Assembly: GCA_012518475.1 (NCBI GenBank)
Contig: JAAYSB010000383.1
Coordinates: 1 to 24,683 of the forward strand
DNA length: 24,683 nt
DNA from: Intrasporangiaceae bacterium
Lineage (GTDB): Bacteria > Actinomycetota > Actinomycetes > Actinomycetales > Dermatophilaceae
Direction: 5' to 3'
Shown: positions 6,250 to 13,887 of the stretch, piece after piece
Layout of the letters: every line of letters begins with the position of its first letter
How positions within the stretch are numbered: position 1 is the stretch's first letter
The notes under the pieces: model-generated
What the model saw: only the letters and a program-made list of their open reading frames with translations
Database searches by the model: none
What the model was told of the DNA's origin: nothing
Program-made: the position numbers and the translations under genes

Positions 6250-8073
6250 GTGACCGATGCCCCGAGCTTCCACGCGCCCACCGACCGTCCCGGCATGGGC
6301 GCGACCCCGTTCGAGGGTGGCGTCGCCTTCCGCGTATGGGCCCCCCATGCGGACGGCGTCTATGTCGTCGGCGACTTCAACGACTGGCACGGACGGGCCC
6401 ACCCGCTCGGGCACGAGGAGAACGGGTACTGGTCGATCGAGGTCCACGGGGCACGCCCGGGGCAGGAGTACCAGTTCCTCATCGCCCGCGAGGGGGTCGA
6501 CGACGACCTGCGCCGCATCGACCCCTATGCACGTCAGGTGACGAACTCGGTCGGCAACGCGGTCATCTACGACCACGACGCCTTCGACTGGCAGGGCGAC
6601 AGCTTCCGCACGCCCGGCTGGGACGACATCGTCGTCTATGAGCTGCACGTCGGCACCTTCGCCGCCGAGGGGCACGAGCGCGGCACGTTCGCCCGGGCGA
6701 CCGAGCGACTCGGATACCTCCGCGAGCTCGGCGTCTCGGCGGTGCACATCATGCCGGTCTTCGAGTTCGCCGGGGATCAGTCCTGGGGCTACAACCCCGC
6801 GCACATCTTCGCCATCGAGTCGACCTACGGCGGGCCCGACGGGCTGAAGACCTTCGTTCGGGAGGCACACAAGAACGGCATCGCCGTCATCCTCGACGTC
6901 GTCCTCAACCACCTCGGCCCCTCCGACCTCCCGACGTGGCAGTTCGACGGCTGGACGGAGAACGACAAGGGCGGGATCTACTTCTTCAACGACCACCGGT
7001 CCTCGACCCCGTGGGGCGACACCCGACCCGACTACGGCCGACCCGAGGTGCGGGCGTTCCTGCGCGACTCGGTCATGCAGCTGCTCGACCACTACCGGGT
7101 CGACGGCCTGCGCTTCGACGCCGTCAACTACATCCGCTCGATGGACGGGATCTCGCCCTCCGAGGAGAACCAGATCCCCGAGGGCTGGGCCTTCCTCCAG
7201 TGGCTCAACGACGAGATCCAGTCCGCGCACCCCGGCACCTTCACCATCGCCGAGGACCTCCAGCGCCTCGCCGCCATCGTCGGACCGACCGACAAGGGCG
7301 GCGCCGGCTTCGCCGCCCAGTGGGACGCCGACTTCGTCCACACCGTCCGGGCCGGGGTCATCGCCATGGAGGACGGCGATCGTGACGTTGCGGCCATGGC
7401 CGGAGCCGTCCGGGGCGCCCAGGACGTGCCGTGGACCTCACGGGTGCTCTATACCGAGAGCCACGACGAGATCGCCAACGGCAAGGCCCGCGTTCCCGAG
7501 TCGATCCACCCCGGGGACGCCGCCTCCTGGTGGGCCAAGAAGCGCACCATGCTCGGGGCCGCGCTCGTGCTCACCGGACCCGGGGTCCCGATGATCTTCC
7601 AGGGCCAGGAGATGCTCGAGGACGCCTACTTCCGCGACGACGCGTGGCTCGACTGGTCCAAGGCCGACCACCACGAGGGCATCGTCGAGCTGCACCGCCA
7701 CCTCATCGGCCTTCGCCGCAATCTCGGCGGCCGCACCGGCGGTCTGCGCGGCCCGGGTGTCGCATTCATCCGCGTCGACGAGGAGCGCAAGGTCGTCGTC
7801 ATGCACCGCTTCGCCGAGGGCGGCCCCGGCGACGACGTCGTCATCGCCCTCAACTTCACCGCCACCCCGGTCGAGGACTATCCAGTCGGCCTCCCCGCGC
7901 CGGGACTCTGGGGTGTCCAGCTCAACTCCGACGCCCGGCTGTATGCCGAGGACTTCGGCTCGCACGAGGTCTGGGACGTCACGGCCGACGGACCCCCGAT
8001 GGACGGCTGCGAGCAGTCCGGCACCCTCTCCCTCGGTGCCTACTCGTTCGTCATCTTCTCCCGCGAGCAGTAA
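6250..8073 (+). CDS. GH13 alpha-glucan enzyme (trehalohydrolase/branching-enzyme-like)
   Basis: A 607-residue cytoplasmic enzyme without a signal peptide. An N-terminal CBM48/E-set domain (about 15-100, F-R-V-W-A-P-H-A and G-D-F-N-D-W) precedes a GH13 barrel. The four GH13 regions are present: D216-V-V-L-N-H221; G-L-R-F-D290-A-V-N (nucleophile); I-A-E335-D (acid/base); and S-H405-D406-E. A C-terminal beta domain ends the chain. The stretch W-G-Y-N-P-A-H-I-F and T-Y-G-G-P-D-G-L-K resembles glycosyltrehalose trehalohydrolase (TreZ), while E-S-H-D-E is more like branching enzymes. With no treY, treS, glgA or glgX beside it, the exact reaction on alpha-1,4 glucans cannot be fixed. A single-gene transcript is likely because both neighbours face other ways. 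Confidence 0.88.
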   Translation: MTDAPSFHAPTDRPGMGATPFEGGVAFRVWAPHADGVYVVGDFNDWHGRAHPLGHEENGYWSIEVHGARPGQEYQFLIAREGVDDDLRRIDPYARQVTNSVGNAVIYDHDAFDWQGDSFRTPGWDDIVVYELHVGTFAAEGHERGTFARATERLGYLRELGVSAVHIMPVFEFAGDQSWGYNPAHIFAIESTYGGPDGLKTFVREAHKNGIAVILDVVLNHLGPSDLPTWQFDGWTENDKGGIYFFNDHRSSTPWGDTRPDYGRPEVRAFLRDSVMQLLDHYRVDGLRFDAVNYIRSMDGISPSEENQIPEGWAFLQWLNDEIQSAHPGTFTIAEDLQRLAAIVGPTDKGGAGFAAQWDADFVHTVRAGVIAMEDGDRDVAAMAGAVRGAQDVPWTSRVLYTESHDEIANGKARVPESIHPGDAASWWAKKRTMLGAALVLTGPGVPMIFQGQEMLEDAYFRDDAWLDWSKADHHEGIVELHRHLIGLRRNLGGRTGGLRGPGVAFIRVDEERKVVVMHRFAEGGPGDDVVIALNFTATPVEDYPVGLPAPGLWGVQLNSDARLYAEDFGSHEVWDVTADGPPMDGCEQSGTLSLGAYSFVIFSREQ

Positions 8074-8089
8074 CCCGCTCCGCCCACGC

Positions 8090-10006
8090 TCACCAGGGAT
8101 GGGGGCGGTAGTCCTTGAGGAACACACCGTAGACATCCTCGCCCGCCTCACCGCGGACGATCGGGTCGTAGACCCGAGCTGCTCCGTCGACGAGGTCGAG
8201 CGGCGCGTGCCAGCCCTCGGCCGCGATCCGTAGCTTCTCCTCGTGCGGTCGCTCGTCGGTGATCCAGCCGGTGTCGACGGTGGTCATGAGGATCCGGTCG
8301 GTCTGGAACATCTCCCCCGCTGACGTGCGCGTCAGCATGTTCAGCGCCGCCTTGGCCATATTGGTATGCGGGTGCCCGGGACCCTTGTAGCGGCGGCTGA
8401 ACTGGCCCTCCATCGCCGAGACGTTGACGACGTAGGCGCGCCGGGCGCCGGCGCGCACCGCCGCTGCCATCGCCGGCCGGAGCCGGGACACGAGGATGAA
8501 CGGTGCGACCGAGTTGCACAGCTGCACCTCGAGCAGCTCCATCGGGTCGACCTCCTCGACCGTGTGCGTCCACGAGTTCGTCCGCTGGGTGTCCGGCAGC
8601 AGTCCCCCGGCGTCGATCGCCGTTCCGGCCAGGTGGCGCTCCAGCGAAGCACCCCCGGCGGACAGCGCCAGTCTCGTCATCTCGGCCGCGACCGAGACCG
8701 CCGAGCCGTCCTCGTGGTGGGCGACCGGGTGCTCGGACAGAGAGCCGACCAGAGCCGCCGGGTGCGCCTCGGAGATCCGGTCGAAGGTGACGATCTCCGG
8801 CATCCCTCCTCCGGCATCCGCGGGCTGCTTCTCCCCCTCGACGAGGTGCGCATACGCCCCCGGAGAGCGACGGACCGTCTGTGCTGCGTTGTTGATGAGT
8901 ATGTCGAGCGGGCCGCGCGCCGCGACCTCGTCCGCGAGTGCGACCACCTGCGTCGGGTCGCGCAGGTCGATGCCGACGATGGTGAGCCGGGACAGCCAGT
9001 CAGCACCGCCCTGCTCGGTCTCGGCGAGCTCGGCGAACCGGCGTGCGGCATCGCGGGGGAACCGGGTCGTGATCGTCAGAGCAGCGCCGTCGCGGAGGAG
9101 ACGAAGCGCGATGTACATCCCGATCTTGGCCCGCCCACCGGTGAGCAGGGCGCGCTTCCCGCTGAGGTCGGTGCGCTCGTCCCGCTTCGAGTGGGAGAAC
9201 ACCGCGCAGTCCGGGCAGAGCCAGTGATAGAAGGCATCGACCCGGGTGAACTTCTCGTGGCAGATGTAGCAGCCGCGCGGGATCTTCAGGTCGCCGGCAC
9301 TGTCGCCGATGACGTTGGAGACCAAGGGGATTCCCTTGGTCTCGTCGTCGATGCGCATCGGGGACCCTGTGGCCGTCGACTCGAGGATGACCTGGTCGTG
9401 CGCGACGAGCGGCGCCCGTTCCGCAGCCCGGGCCGCGTTGCGCCGGGTGGAGCGGACCTTCTTCGTCATCCGCCCGGCGGCACGCTTGAGTGCCTGGATA
9501 TCGGCATGCCCCTCGGGCAGATGGTGTGCCGAGTCCAGGACCCGCAGGGCCGTGGTCAGGTCACTCGGCTCGATCCCCTCCTGTCGGGGCAGGCTCAGGG
9601 CGGCCGGCGCATACGCCGGGTCGTCGGTGACGTCCCGGGCCTCGACCCCGGCCTCCTTCCGGAATCTCGCACGTGCGAGATTCCGGAAGTGGGCGAGGAC
9701 GGGACGGTCGGGGTGGCTCGTGACGACGTCGACGACGACGGTGTCCTCACCCTCCTCATCGAGGACCCGCCGCTCGAGGGTGACGACACTCGCCGGCAGA
9801 CCGCGCAGCCGCACCCACTCCTCCCCGGACAGCTCCGACTCGGGACCGCCGCCGTGACTGAGGGTGCGGGTCACCCCACCGCCCGGACCGACGATCTCCC
9901 GCAGCCGCAGACGCATACCGTCGAGATGGTGATCGGTCACCGACTCGACAGGAAGACCTGCCACCTGCTCCGGGAGCGACCCCAGCAGGTACACCCGCAC
10001 CGTCAC
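8090..10006 (-). CDS. Zinc-finger SDR-family oxidoreductase-like protein
   Basis: A 638-residue protein, far longer than a plain SDR (about 250). Residues 1-240 form an unrecognised N-terminal region with a Lys/Arg-rich part (about 175-200). Residues 246-267 are a CX2C-X14-CX2C zinc ribbon (C-Y-I-C, then C-P-D-C). Residues 282-630 form a Rossmann SDR domain: nucleotide loop T-G-G-R-A-K-I-G (289-296), N-N-A-A (372-375) and Ser530 in V-N-V-S. The expected Y-x-x-x-K reads T548-N-M-A-K552, so the catalytic Tyr is missing at the usual site. A long insert (about 385-490) splits the fold. I know of no defined substrate. GTG 10006 overlaps the NagA stop as GTGA. The coding sequence contains two large palindromes (9318-9343, 9656-9689). 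Confidence 0.85.
   Translation of the reverse strand: MTVRVYLLGSLPEQVAGLPVESVTDHHLDGMRLRLREIVGPGGGVTRTLSHGGGPESELSGEEWVRLRGLPASVVTLERRVLDEEGEDTVVVDVVTSHPDRPVLAHFRNLARARFRKEAGVEARDVTDDPAYAPAALSLPRQEGIEPSDLTTALRVLDSAHHLPEGHADIQALKRAAGRMTKKVRSTRRNAARAAERAPLVAHDQVILESTATGSPMRIDDETKGIPLVSNVIGDSAGDLKIPRGCYICHEKFTRVDAFYHWLCPDCAVFSHSKRDERTDLSGKRALLTGGRAKIGMYIALRLLRDGAALTITTRFPRDAARRFAELAETEQGGADWLSRLTIVGIDLRDPTQVVALADEVAARGPLDILINNAAQTVRRSPGAYAHLVEGEKQPADAGGGMPEIVTFDRISEAHPAALVGSLSEHPVAHHEDGSAVSVAAEMTRLALSAGGASLERHLAGTAIDAGGLLPDTQRTNSWTHTVEEVDPMELLEVQLCNSVAPFILVSRLRPAMAAAVRAGARRAYVVNVSAMEGQFSRRYKGPGHPHTNMAKAALNMLTRTSAGEMFQTDRILMTTVDTGWITDERPHEEKLRIAAEGWHAPLDLVDGAARVYDPIVRGEAGEDVYGVFLKDYRPHPW
9318..9343. 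repeat. 26-bp near-perfect palindrome inside the SDR gene
   Basis: GAGACCAAGGG (9318-9328) and CCCTTGGTCTC (9333-9343) are exact inverted copies around the four bases GATT. The symmetry continues through the centre with one mismatch. It is in phase, so both strands encode E-T-K-G-I-P-L-V-S (SDR residues 222-230). Confidence 0.85.
9656..9689. repeat. 34-bp perfect palindrome inside the SDR gene
   Basis: The left arm CTTCCGGAATCTCGCAC (9656-9672) and right arm GTGCGAGATTCCGGAAG (9673-9689) are exact reverse complements with no spacer; the centre is CACGTG. It encodes F-R-N-L-A-R-A-R-F-R-K (SDR residues 107-117) on both strands. Chance symmetry of this length is very unlikely. Confidence 0.95.
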
Positions 10007-10938
10007 GCCGTCCCCAGCGCACGGGCCGGGTTGTCCGACGCTGCCCGCAGCACCGCGGCCTCCGGGATCCCCGCGACCTCGACCGCCCAGCGCACACAGT
10101 CGGCCAGGGTGGAGGTGCCCCCGGCGATCGACCCGAGGTTTCCGTCAGGCGTGCGGATTCGCGCGGTCCCGTCGTGCACCTGCACGTCCAGCGAGCCGAG
10201 GCGGTATGCGCCGTCGCCCAGCCCGGTCGCCGCCATCGCGTCCGAGACCAGGACGATGTGGTCGGGGTCGACCGAGTCGAACGCCATCCGCACCACCTCA
10301 GGTGAGACGTGCACCCCGTCCGCGATGATCTCGACGAAGGCCTCTCCCCGGGCCCCGGCGGAGACGGCTGCGGCCGCAGGACCACCCGATCGGTGGTGGA
10401 AGGCCGGCATCCCGTTGAACACGTGCGTGATGATCGGGGGGCGGCCGCACACCTCGTGGACGAGGACGATCGCCGCCCGGGTCTCGTCCGCGGTAGCGGC
10501 GGTGTGGCCGATCGCCGGCACGATGTCGTGCTCGGCAAGGGTCCGGATGAGAGTCGTGCTCCCGGGCAGCTCCGGCGCGAACGTGACGTGCTTGATGGCC
10601 CCGGGGGCGGCAGCGTCCGCGAGCACCGTCACGAGCTCATCGATGAGCGAGGGGTCCGGGTCGCGCAGCACCGCGGGATCGTGGGCACCACGGCACGACT
10701 GCGCGAGAAAAGGTCCTTCGAGATGGATCCCGCCGATCGTCCCGTCGACGACGAGCGGCGCCAGGGCCGCCACCTCGGCGACCATCCGCTCGCGGGTGCC
10801 GGACACCAGACTCGCCGCACCGATCTCGATGCCCTGCTCCGCGTGGAAGCCGGCCGCCCGGCGGGACTCCTCGGTCGCCGCGCCGAACCCGACACCCACG
10901 GCTCCGTGGACGTGCATGTCGAGAAGGTGCGGACGCAT
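10003..10938 (-). CDS. nagA: N-acetylglucosamine-6-phosphate deacetylase, short form
   Basis: A 311-residue amidohydrolase predicted to convert GlcNAc-6-phosphate to glucosamine-6-phosphate and acetate, for amino-sugar use or wall recycling. Metal and active-site motifs of NagA are present: D-M-H-V-H-G (8-13), H-L-E-G-P-F (metal Glu), G-H-T-A-A-T, T-H-V-F-N-G-M, G-V-H, and S-D-A-M (catalytic Asp). Usual NagA is about 380 residues; here the N-terminal strands before D-x-H-x-H and the C-terminal strands after N-P-A-R-A-L-G are absent, leaving essentially the barrel. The start ATG 10938 has a TACGCT box 6 nt upstream. No nagB, PTS or DasR-type site is nearby, so its role in a GlcNAc pathway rests on the family alone. 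It is coupled to the SDR gene. Confidence 0.88.
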   Translation of the reverse strand: MRPHLLDMHVHGAVGVGFGAATEESRRAAGFHAEQGIEIGAASLVSGTRERMVAEVAALAPLVVDGTIGGIHLEGPFLAQSCRGAHDPAVLRDPDPSLIDELVTVLADAAAPGAIKHVTFAPELPGSTTLIRTLAEHDIVPAIGHTAATADETRAAIVLVHEVCGRPPIITHVFNGMPAFHHRSGGPAAAAVSAGARGEAFVEIIADGVHVSPEVVRMAFDSVDPDHIVLVSDAMAATGLGDGAYRLGSLDVQVHDGTARIRTPDGNLGSIAGGTSTLADCVRWAVEVAGIPEAAVLRAASDNPARALGTA

Positions 10939-10950
10939 ACGTGCAGCGTA
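10939..10950 (-). promoter_or_regulatory. Leaderless -10 box of nagA
   Basis: TACGCT on the minus strand (10950-10945) ends 6 nt before the ATG at 10938, fitting the TANNNT form and a leaderless start. No -35 is evident. Confidence 0.5.
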
Positions 10951-10997
10951 GTTCGGTCACGACGCGAGATCGTTCGGGTCGCGCGGGGCCAAACCCC

Positions 10998-11026
10998 TCC
11001 ACAAGTCGCCCCAGTCGTGGCATATT
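10998..11026 (+). promoter_or_regulatory. Probable promoter of the ABC importer operon
   Basis: TCCACA (10998-11003) and CATATT (11021-11026) are 17 bp apart; each matches the -35/-10 consensus at 4 of 6 positions. The predicted start near 11033 leaves a leader of about 47 nt with a GAGG ribosome site before ATG 11080. Confidence 0.4.
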
Positions 11027-11079
11027 GCCCAGTACGACTCGGGGGTCCCGAGCCGCCGTCCTTCAGAGCTGAGGTCTTC

Positions 11080-12027
11080 ATGCGTGCTGCACGACTCACC
11101 CTTCCGCTCGCCCTCGCGGCGACCCTCACCCTCGCGGCCTGCGGCGGCAGCGACGACCCGGCCCAGACCGGTGACACCGGGACCGGGGACGGCCAGACCA
11201 CAGAGGAAGGCACGGGCGGGGACGACACCGCCTCCGGCGAGGGGGTATGCGCGCAGGGCGACCTCACCGACCTGCTCGCCCAGATCTGTGACGAGGGAGT
11301 GATCACGGTCTCGACCGACCCGGCGTATCCACCGCAGTCCTCGCTCAACGACCAGACCGGCGAGTACGAGGGGTTCGACATCGACGTCGCCACCGAGATC
11401 GCCAAGCGCCTGGGCGTCGATGTCGCGTGGGAGGCCCCCTCCTGGGACGTCATCACCGCGGGCAGCTGGAACGGCCGTTGGGACACCACCGTCGGCTCCA
11501 TGACCCCGACGAACGATCGGCAGGAAGTCCTCTTCTTCACCCAGCCCTACAACTACACCCCGGCAGTTGCCGTCGTGCGGGCGGACGACACGTCGATCTC
11601 CGACCTGGCCAACGACCTGGACGGCAAGCGGATCGGGGTGTGCAGCGGATGCACCTACGACAACTTCCTCACCAAGAGCCTCGACATCGAGGGCTACGAG
11701 TTCGACTTCGTCATCGACGATGCCGAGGTCGCCGGCTACGACACGGACACCACCGCGCTCCAGGACCTGGCCAACGGCCGGGTCGACGCCGCCATCACCT
11801 CGGTGACGACCGCCCAGGGCTACATCGACGCGGGCAACCCGGTGAAGATCGTCGGCGACCCGGTGTTCTACGAGCCGCTGTCGGTGGGCTTCGACCGCAG
11901 CTCGGACCCCTCCTCGGAGAGCCTCTACGAGGCGGTCGACACGATCGTCGGTGAGATGCACGCCGACGGGACGCTCACGGAGTTCTCGGAGAAGTGGTAC
12001 GGCCTCGACCTGACCAAGCAGCAGTGA
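11080..12027 (+). CDS. ABC importer substrate-binding lipoprotein (SBP family 3)
   Basis: A 315-residue extracytoplasmic binding protein. A lipoprotein signal (M-R-A-A-R, hydrophobic core, L-A-A-C with Cys21) would anchor it to the outer face of the membrane. A Gly/Thr/Asp/Glu-rich linker (about 22-60) precedes the family-3 fold: I-T-V-S-T-D-P-A-Y-P-P, then G-F-D-I-D-V-A-T-E-I-A-K-R-L-G and later G-K-R-I-G-V. Family 3 proteins bind polar amino acids, opines and related small amino compounds. A Cys pair C-S-G-C in the mature domain (about 188-191) is unusual and might form a disulfide. The permease follows 25 bp later. The substrate is not predictable from sequence, but the demethylation-type genes next door suggest a modified amino acid. 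Confidence 0.92.
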   Translation: MRAARLTLPLALAATLTLAACGGSDDPAQTGDTGTGDGQTTEEGTGGDDTASGEGVCAQGDLTDLLAQICDEGVITVSTDPAYPPQSSLNDQTGEYEGFDIDVATEIAKRLGVDVAWEAPSWDVITAGSWNGRWDTTVGSMTPTNDRQEVLFFTQPYNYTPAVAVVRADDTSISDLANDLDGKRIGVCSGCTYDNFLTKSLDIEGYEFDFVIDDAEVAGYDTDTTALQDLANGRVDAAITSVTTAQGYIDAGNPVKIVGDPVFYEPLSVGFDRSSDPSSESLYEAVDTIVGEMHADGTLTEFSEKWYGLDLTKQQ

Positions 12028-12052
12028 CGGTCCTCGCCCGGGCGGCCCGACG

Positions 12053-13030
12053 ATGACTGAGTATCGAGAGCATCCGCCCGGGATGCTGGAGCGGGCTGAG
12101 CTGGCGAGCGCGCGCATACCGTTCCGCTACAAGGTCGCCGCTGTCTGGGTGGCGATCTTCCTCGTCCTCGGCTTCTTCGGCAATGCTGCCGGGTTCGACA
12201 TGGCGTGGATCCGCGACAAGATCGGGTTCATCGCCGCCGGGGTGCAGTACACCCTCCTCATCGCGCTCGGTGGAATCGTCCTCGCCGTCGTCCTCGCGAC
12301 GCTCGGCGCGCTGGCCCGGATCGGCCGTAACCCCGTCAGCTACGGCATCGTCGGGTTCTATGTCTCGTTCTTCCGCGGGACACCGCTCATCGTCCAGATG
12401 TTCCTCATCTATCTGGCGCTGCCCCAGGTCGGGCGGAATCTCGCTGCCGAGTACACCTGGCTGCCCGAAGGCTTCCGGGACCTGTTCATCCTCGAGGTCG
12501 CGGTGGCAGGCACGCTCGCGCTCGGGCTGAACTACGGCGCGTACATGACCGAGATCTTCCGGGCCGGCGTGCAGTCGGTCGCCGGTGGTCAGGGCGAGGC
12601 GGCCGACGCCCTCGGCATGACCTATGCGCAGAAGATGCGCAAGGTCGTTCTCCCCCAGGCGTTCCGGGTGATCATTCCGCCGACGGGCAACGAGTTCATC
12701 GCGATGCTCAAAGACACCGCGCTCATCTCGTTCCTCGGCACGACGCTCGCCAGCGCCGAGATCTTCCGGCGTGCCCAGCTCGTGGGCAAGGCCGACTTCA
12801 AGAACCTCGAGGCCTACATCACCGCCGCGCTGCTGTACTGGCTGCTGACCATCGTCTTCAGCTATTTCCAGAGCAAGCTCGAGGCGCGGATCGGGCGCGG
12901 CTACGACCGCACCGCCATCGCCAAGGTGGCCGACCCGCACAGTCAGACGAGCGTGGCCGCCGTCAAGGGTGCCGTTGCTCCGGACGCCGCACGACGGGCG
13001 CGCCGCGAGGGGAAGGGGTTGCGGCAGTGA
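12053..13030 (+). CDS. Amino-acid ABC transporter permease (His/Glu/Gln/Arg family)
   Basis: A 325-residue membrane protein. Hydrophobic segments lie at about 26-45, 63-87, 100-122, 140-165 and 255-280. R-G-T-P-L-I-V-Q-M-F-L-I-Y is the signature of the polar amino-acid permease family. The EAA loop that contacts the ATPase is G-Q-G-E-A-A-D-A-L-G-M-T-Y-A-Q-K-M-R-K-V-V-L-P-Q (about 182-205). Only one permease gene is present, so it presumably acts as a homodimer. The C-terminal tail of about 45 residues is hydrophilic and basic. Its TGA overlaps the GTG of the ATPase gene (GTGA, 13027-13030). Confidence 0.93.
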   Translation: MTEYREHPPGMLERAELASARIPFRYKVAAVWVAIFLVLGFFGNAAGFDMAWIRDKIGFIAAGVQYTLLIALGGIVLAVVLATLGALARIGRNPVSYGIVGFYVSFFRGTPLIVQMFLIYLALPQVGRNLAAEYTWLPEGFRDLFILEVAVAGTLALGLNYGAYMTEIFRAGVQSVAGGQGEAADALGMTYAQKMRKVVLPQAFRVIIPPTGNEFIAMLKDTALISFLGTTLASAEIFRRAQLVGKADFKNLEAYITAALLYWLLTIVFSYFQSKLEARIGRGYDRTAIAKVADPHSQTSVAAVKGAVAPDAARRARREGKGLRQ

Positions 13031-13791
13031 CCGACTCACGCGACGTTGTCGTCCGCATCGACGGCCTGCACAAGTCCTTCGGGCCCCTCGAGGTCGTGCG
13101 CGGCGTCGACATGGAGGTCCGGCGCGGCGAGGTCGTCGTCATCTTCGGCCGCTCGGGCAGCGGCAAGTCCACCGTGCTGCGCTGCGTGAACTTCATCGAG
13201 GACCCGACGCAGGGGACGATCGAGGTTGCCGGCATCCGGCTCGGCGGCGGGCACCGCACCCGGCGCAAGAAGGCCGCGATCCGGCAACTGCGCCTGCACG
13301 TCGGCATGGTCTTCCAGCAGTTCAACCTGTTCCCGAACATGACCGTCCTCGACAACGTCATGGTCGCACCCCGGCTCGCCAAGCGCGGCAGTGACGACGA
13401 GATCCGCGCCCACGCGCTCGAGCTGCTCGACCAGGTCGGTCTCAACGACAAGGCCGGCGAGCACCCGATCCGGCTCTCCGGCGGTCAGCAGCAGCGGGTC
13501 GCCATCGCCCGGGCCCTGGCGATGAAGCCCGACGTCATGCTCTTCGACGAGCCCACGTCCTCGCTCGACCCCGAGCTCACCGGGGAGGTGCTCGCCGTCA
13601 TGAAGGCGCTCTCCACCGAGATGGGGATGACGATGATGGTCGTCACCCACGAGATGGGCTTCGCCCGCGAGGTCGCCGACCGGATGGCGTTCTTCCACGA
13701 GGGCCGGATCCTCGAGGAGGGCCCACCGTCCGACCTCGTCGCCAACCCTCAGAACCCCGAGACGAAGTCCTTCCTCGACGCGGTCCTCTGA
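13027..13791 (+). CDS. Amino-acid ABC transporter ATP-binding protein (GlnQ-like)
   Basis: A 254-residue ATPase that powers the importer from the cytoplasmic side. Walker A is G41-R-S-G-S-G-K-S-T49, the Q-loop is V-F-Q-Q-F-N-L-F-P, the signature is L-S-G-G-Q-Q-Q-R, Walker B is V-M-L-F-D-E-P-T-S-S-L-D, and the switch His is in V-T-H-E-M-G-F. The motif F-N-L-F-P-N-M-T is typical of the polar amino-acid subfamily. GTG 13027 is fixed by its overlap with the permease stop. It is the last gene of the operon; a long imperfect hairpin follows 37 bp later. Confidence 0.95.
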   Translation: MTDSRDVVVRIDGLHKSFGPLEVVRGVDMEVRRGEVVVIFGRSGSGKSTVLRCVNFIEDPTQGTIEVAGIRLGGGHRTRRKKAAIRQLRLHVGMVFQQFNLFPNMTVLDNVMVAPRLAKRGSDDEIRAHALELLDQVGLNDKAGEHPIRLSGGQQQRVAIARALAMKPDVMLFDEPTSSLDPELTGEVLAVMKALSTEMGMTMMVVTHEMGFAREVADRMAFFHEGRILEEGPPSDLVANPQNPETKSFLDAVL

Positions 13792-13828
13792 CGCCGCCAG
13801 GCGCGTCGAGCTCGTCTGCGCGACTGAA

Positions 13829-13882
13829 CAGGTCTGTGCGCAGGATGAGGCGTTAGTGCACCTGATCCTGCGGGAAGACCTG
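13829..13882. terminator. Imperfect hairpin between convergent ATPase and Rieske genes
   Basis: CAGGTCTGTGCGCAGGAT (13829-13846) pairs with ATCCTGCGGGAAGACCTG (13865-13882) except for a 3-bp internal mismatch, with an 18-nt loop. It lies between two gene ends facing each other, so a bidirectional terminator is likely. There is no T-tract, which is common for actinobacterial terminators. Confidence 0.6.
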
Positions 13883-13887
13883 TGCGC

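Noticed and set aside
8366..10951. Very long open frame (861 codons) on the plus strand opposite the SDR and nagA genes
   Set aside because: Its composition is Arg/Asp/Gly/Pro-rich without recognisable domains, while the minus strand carries clear SDR and NagA motifs. Long antisense frames are normal in DNA this rich in G+C.
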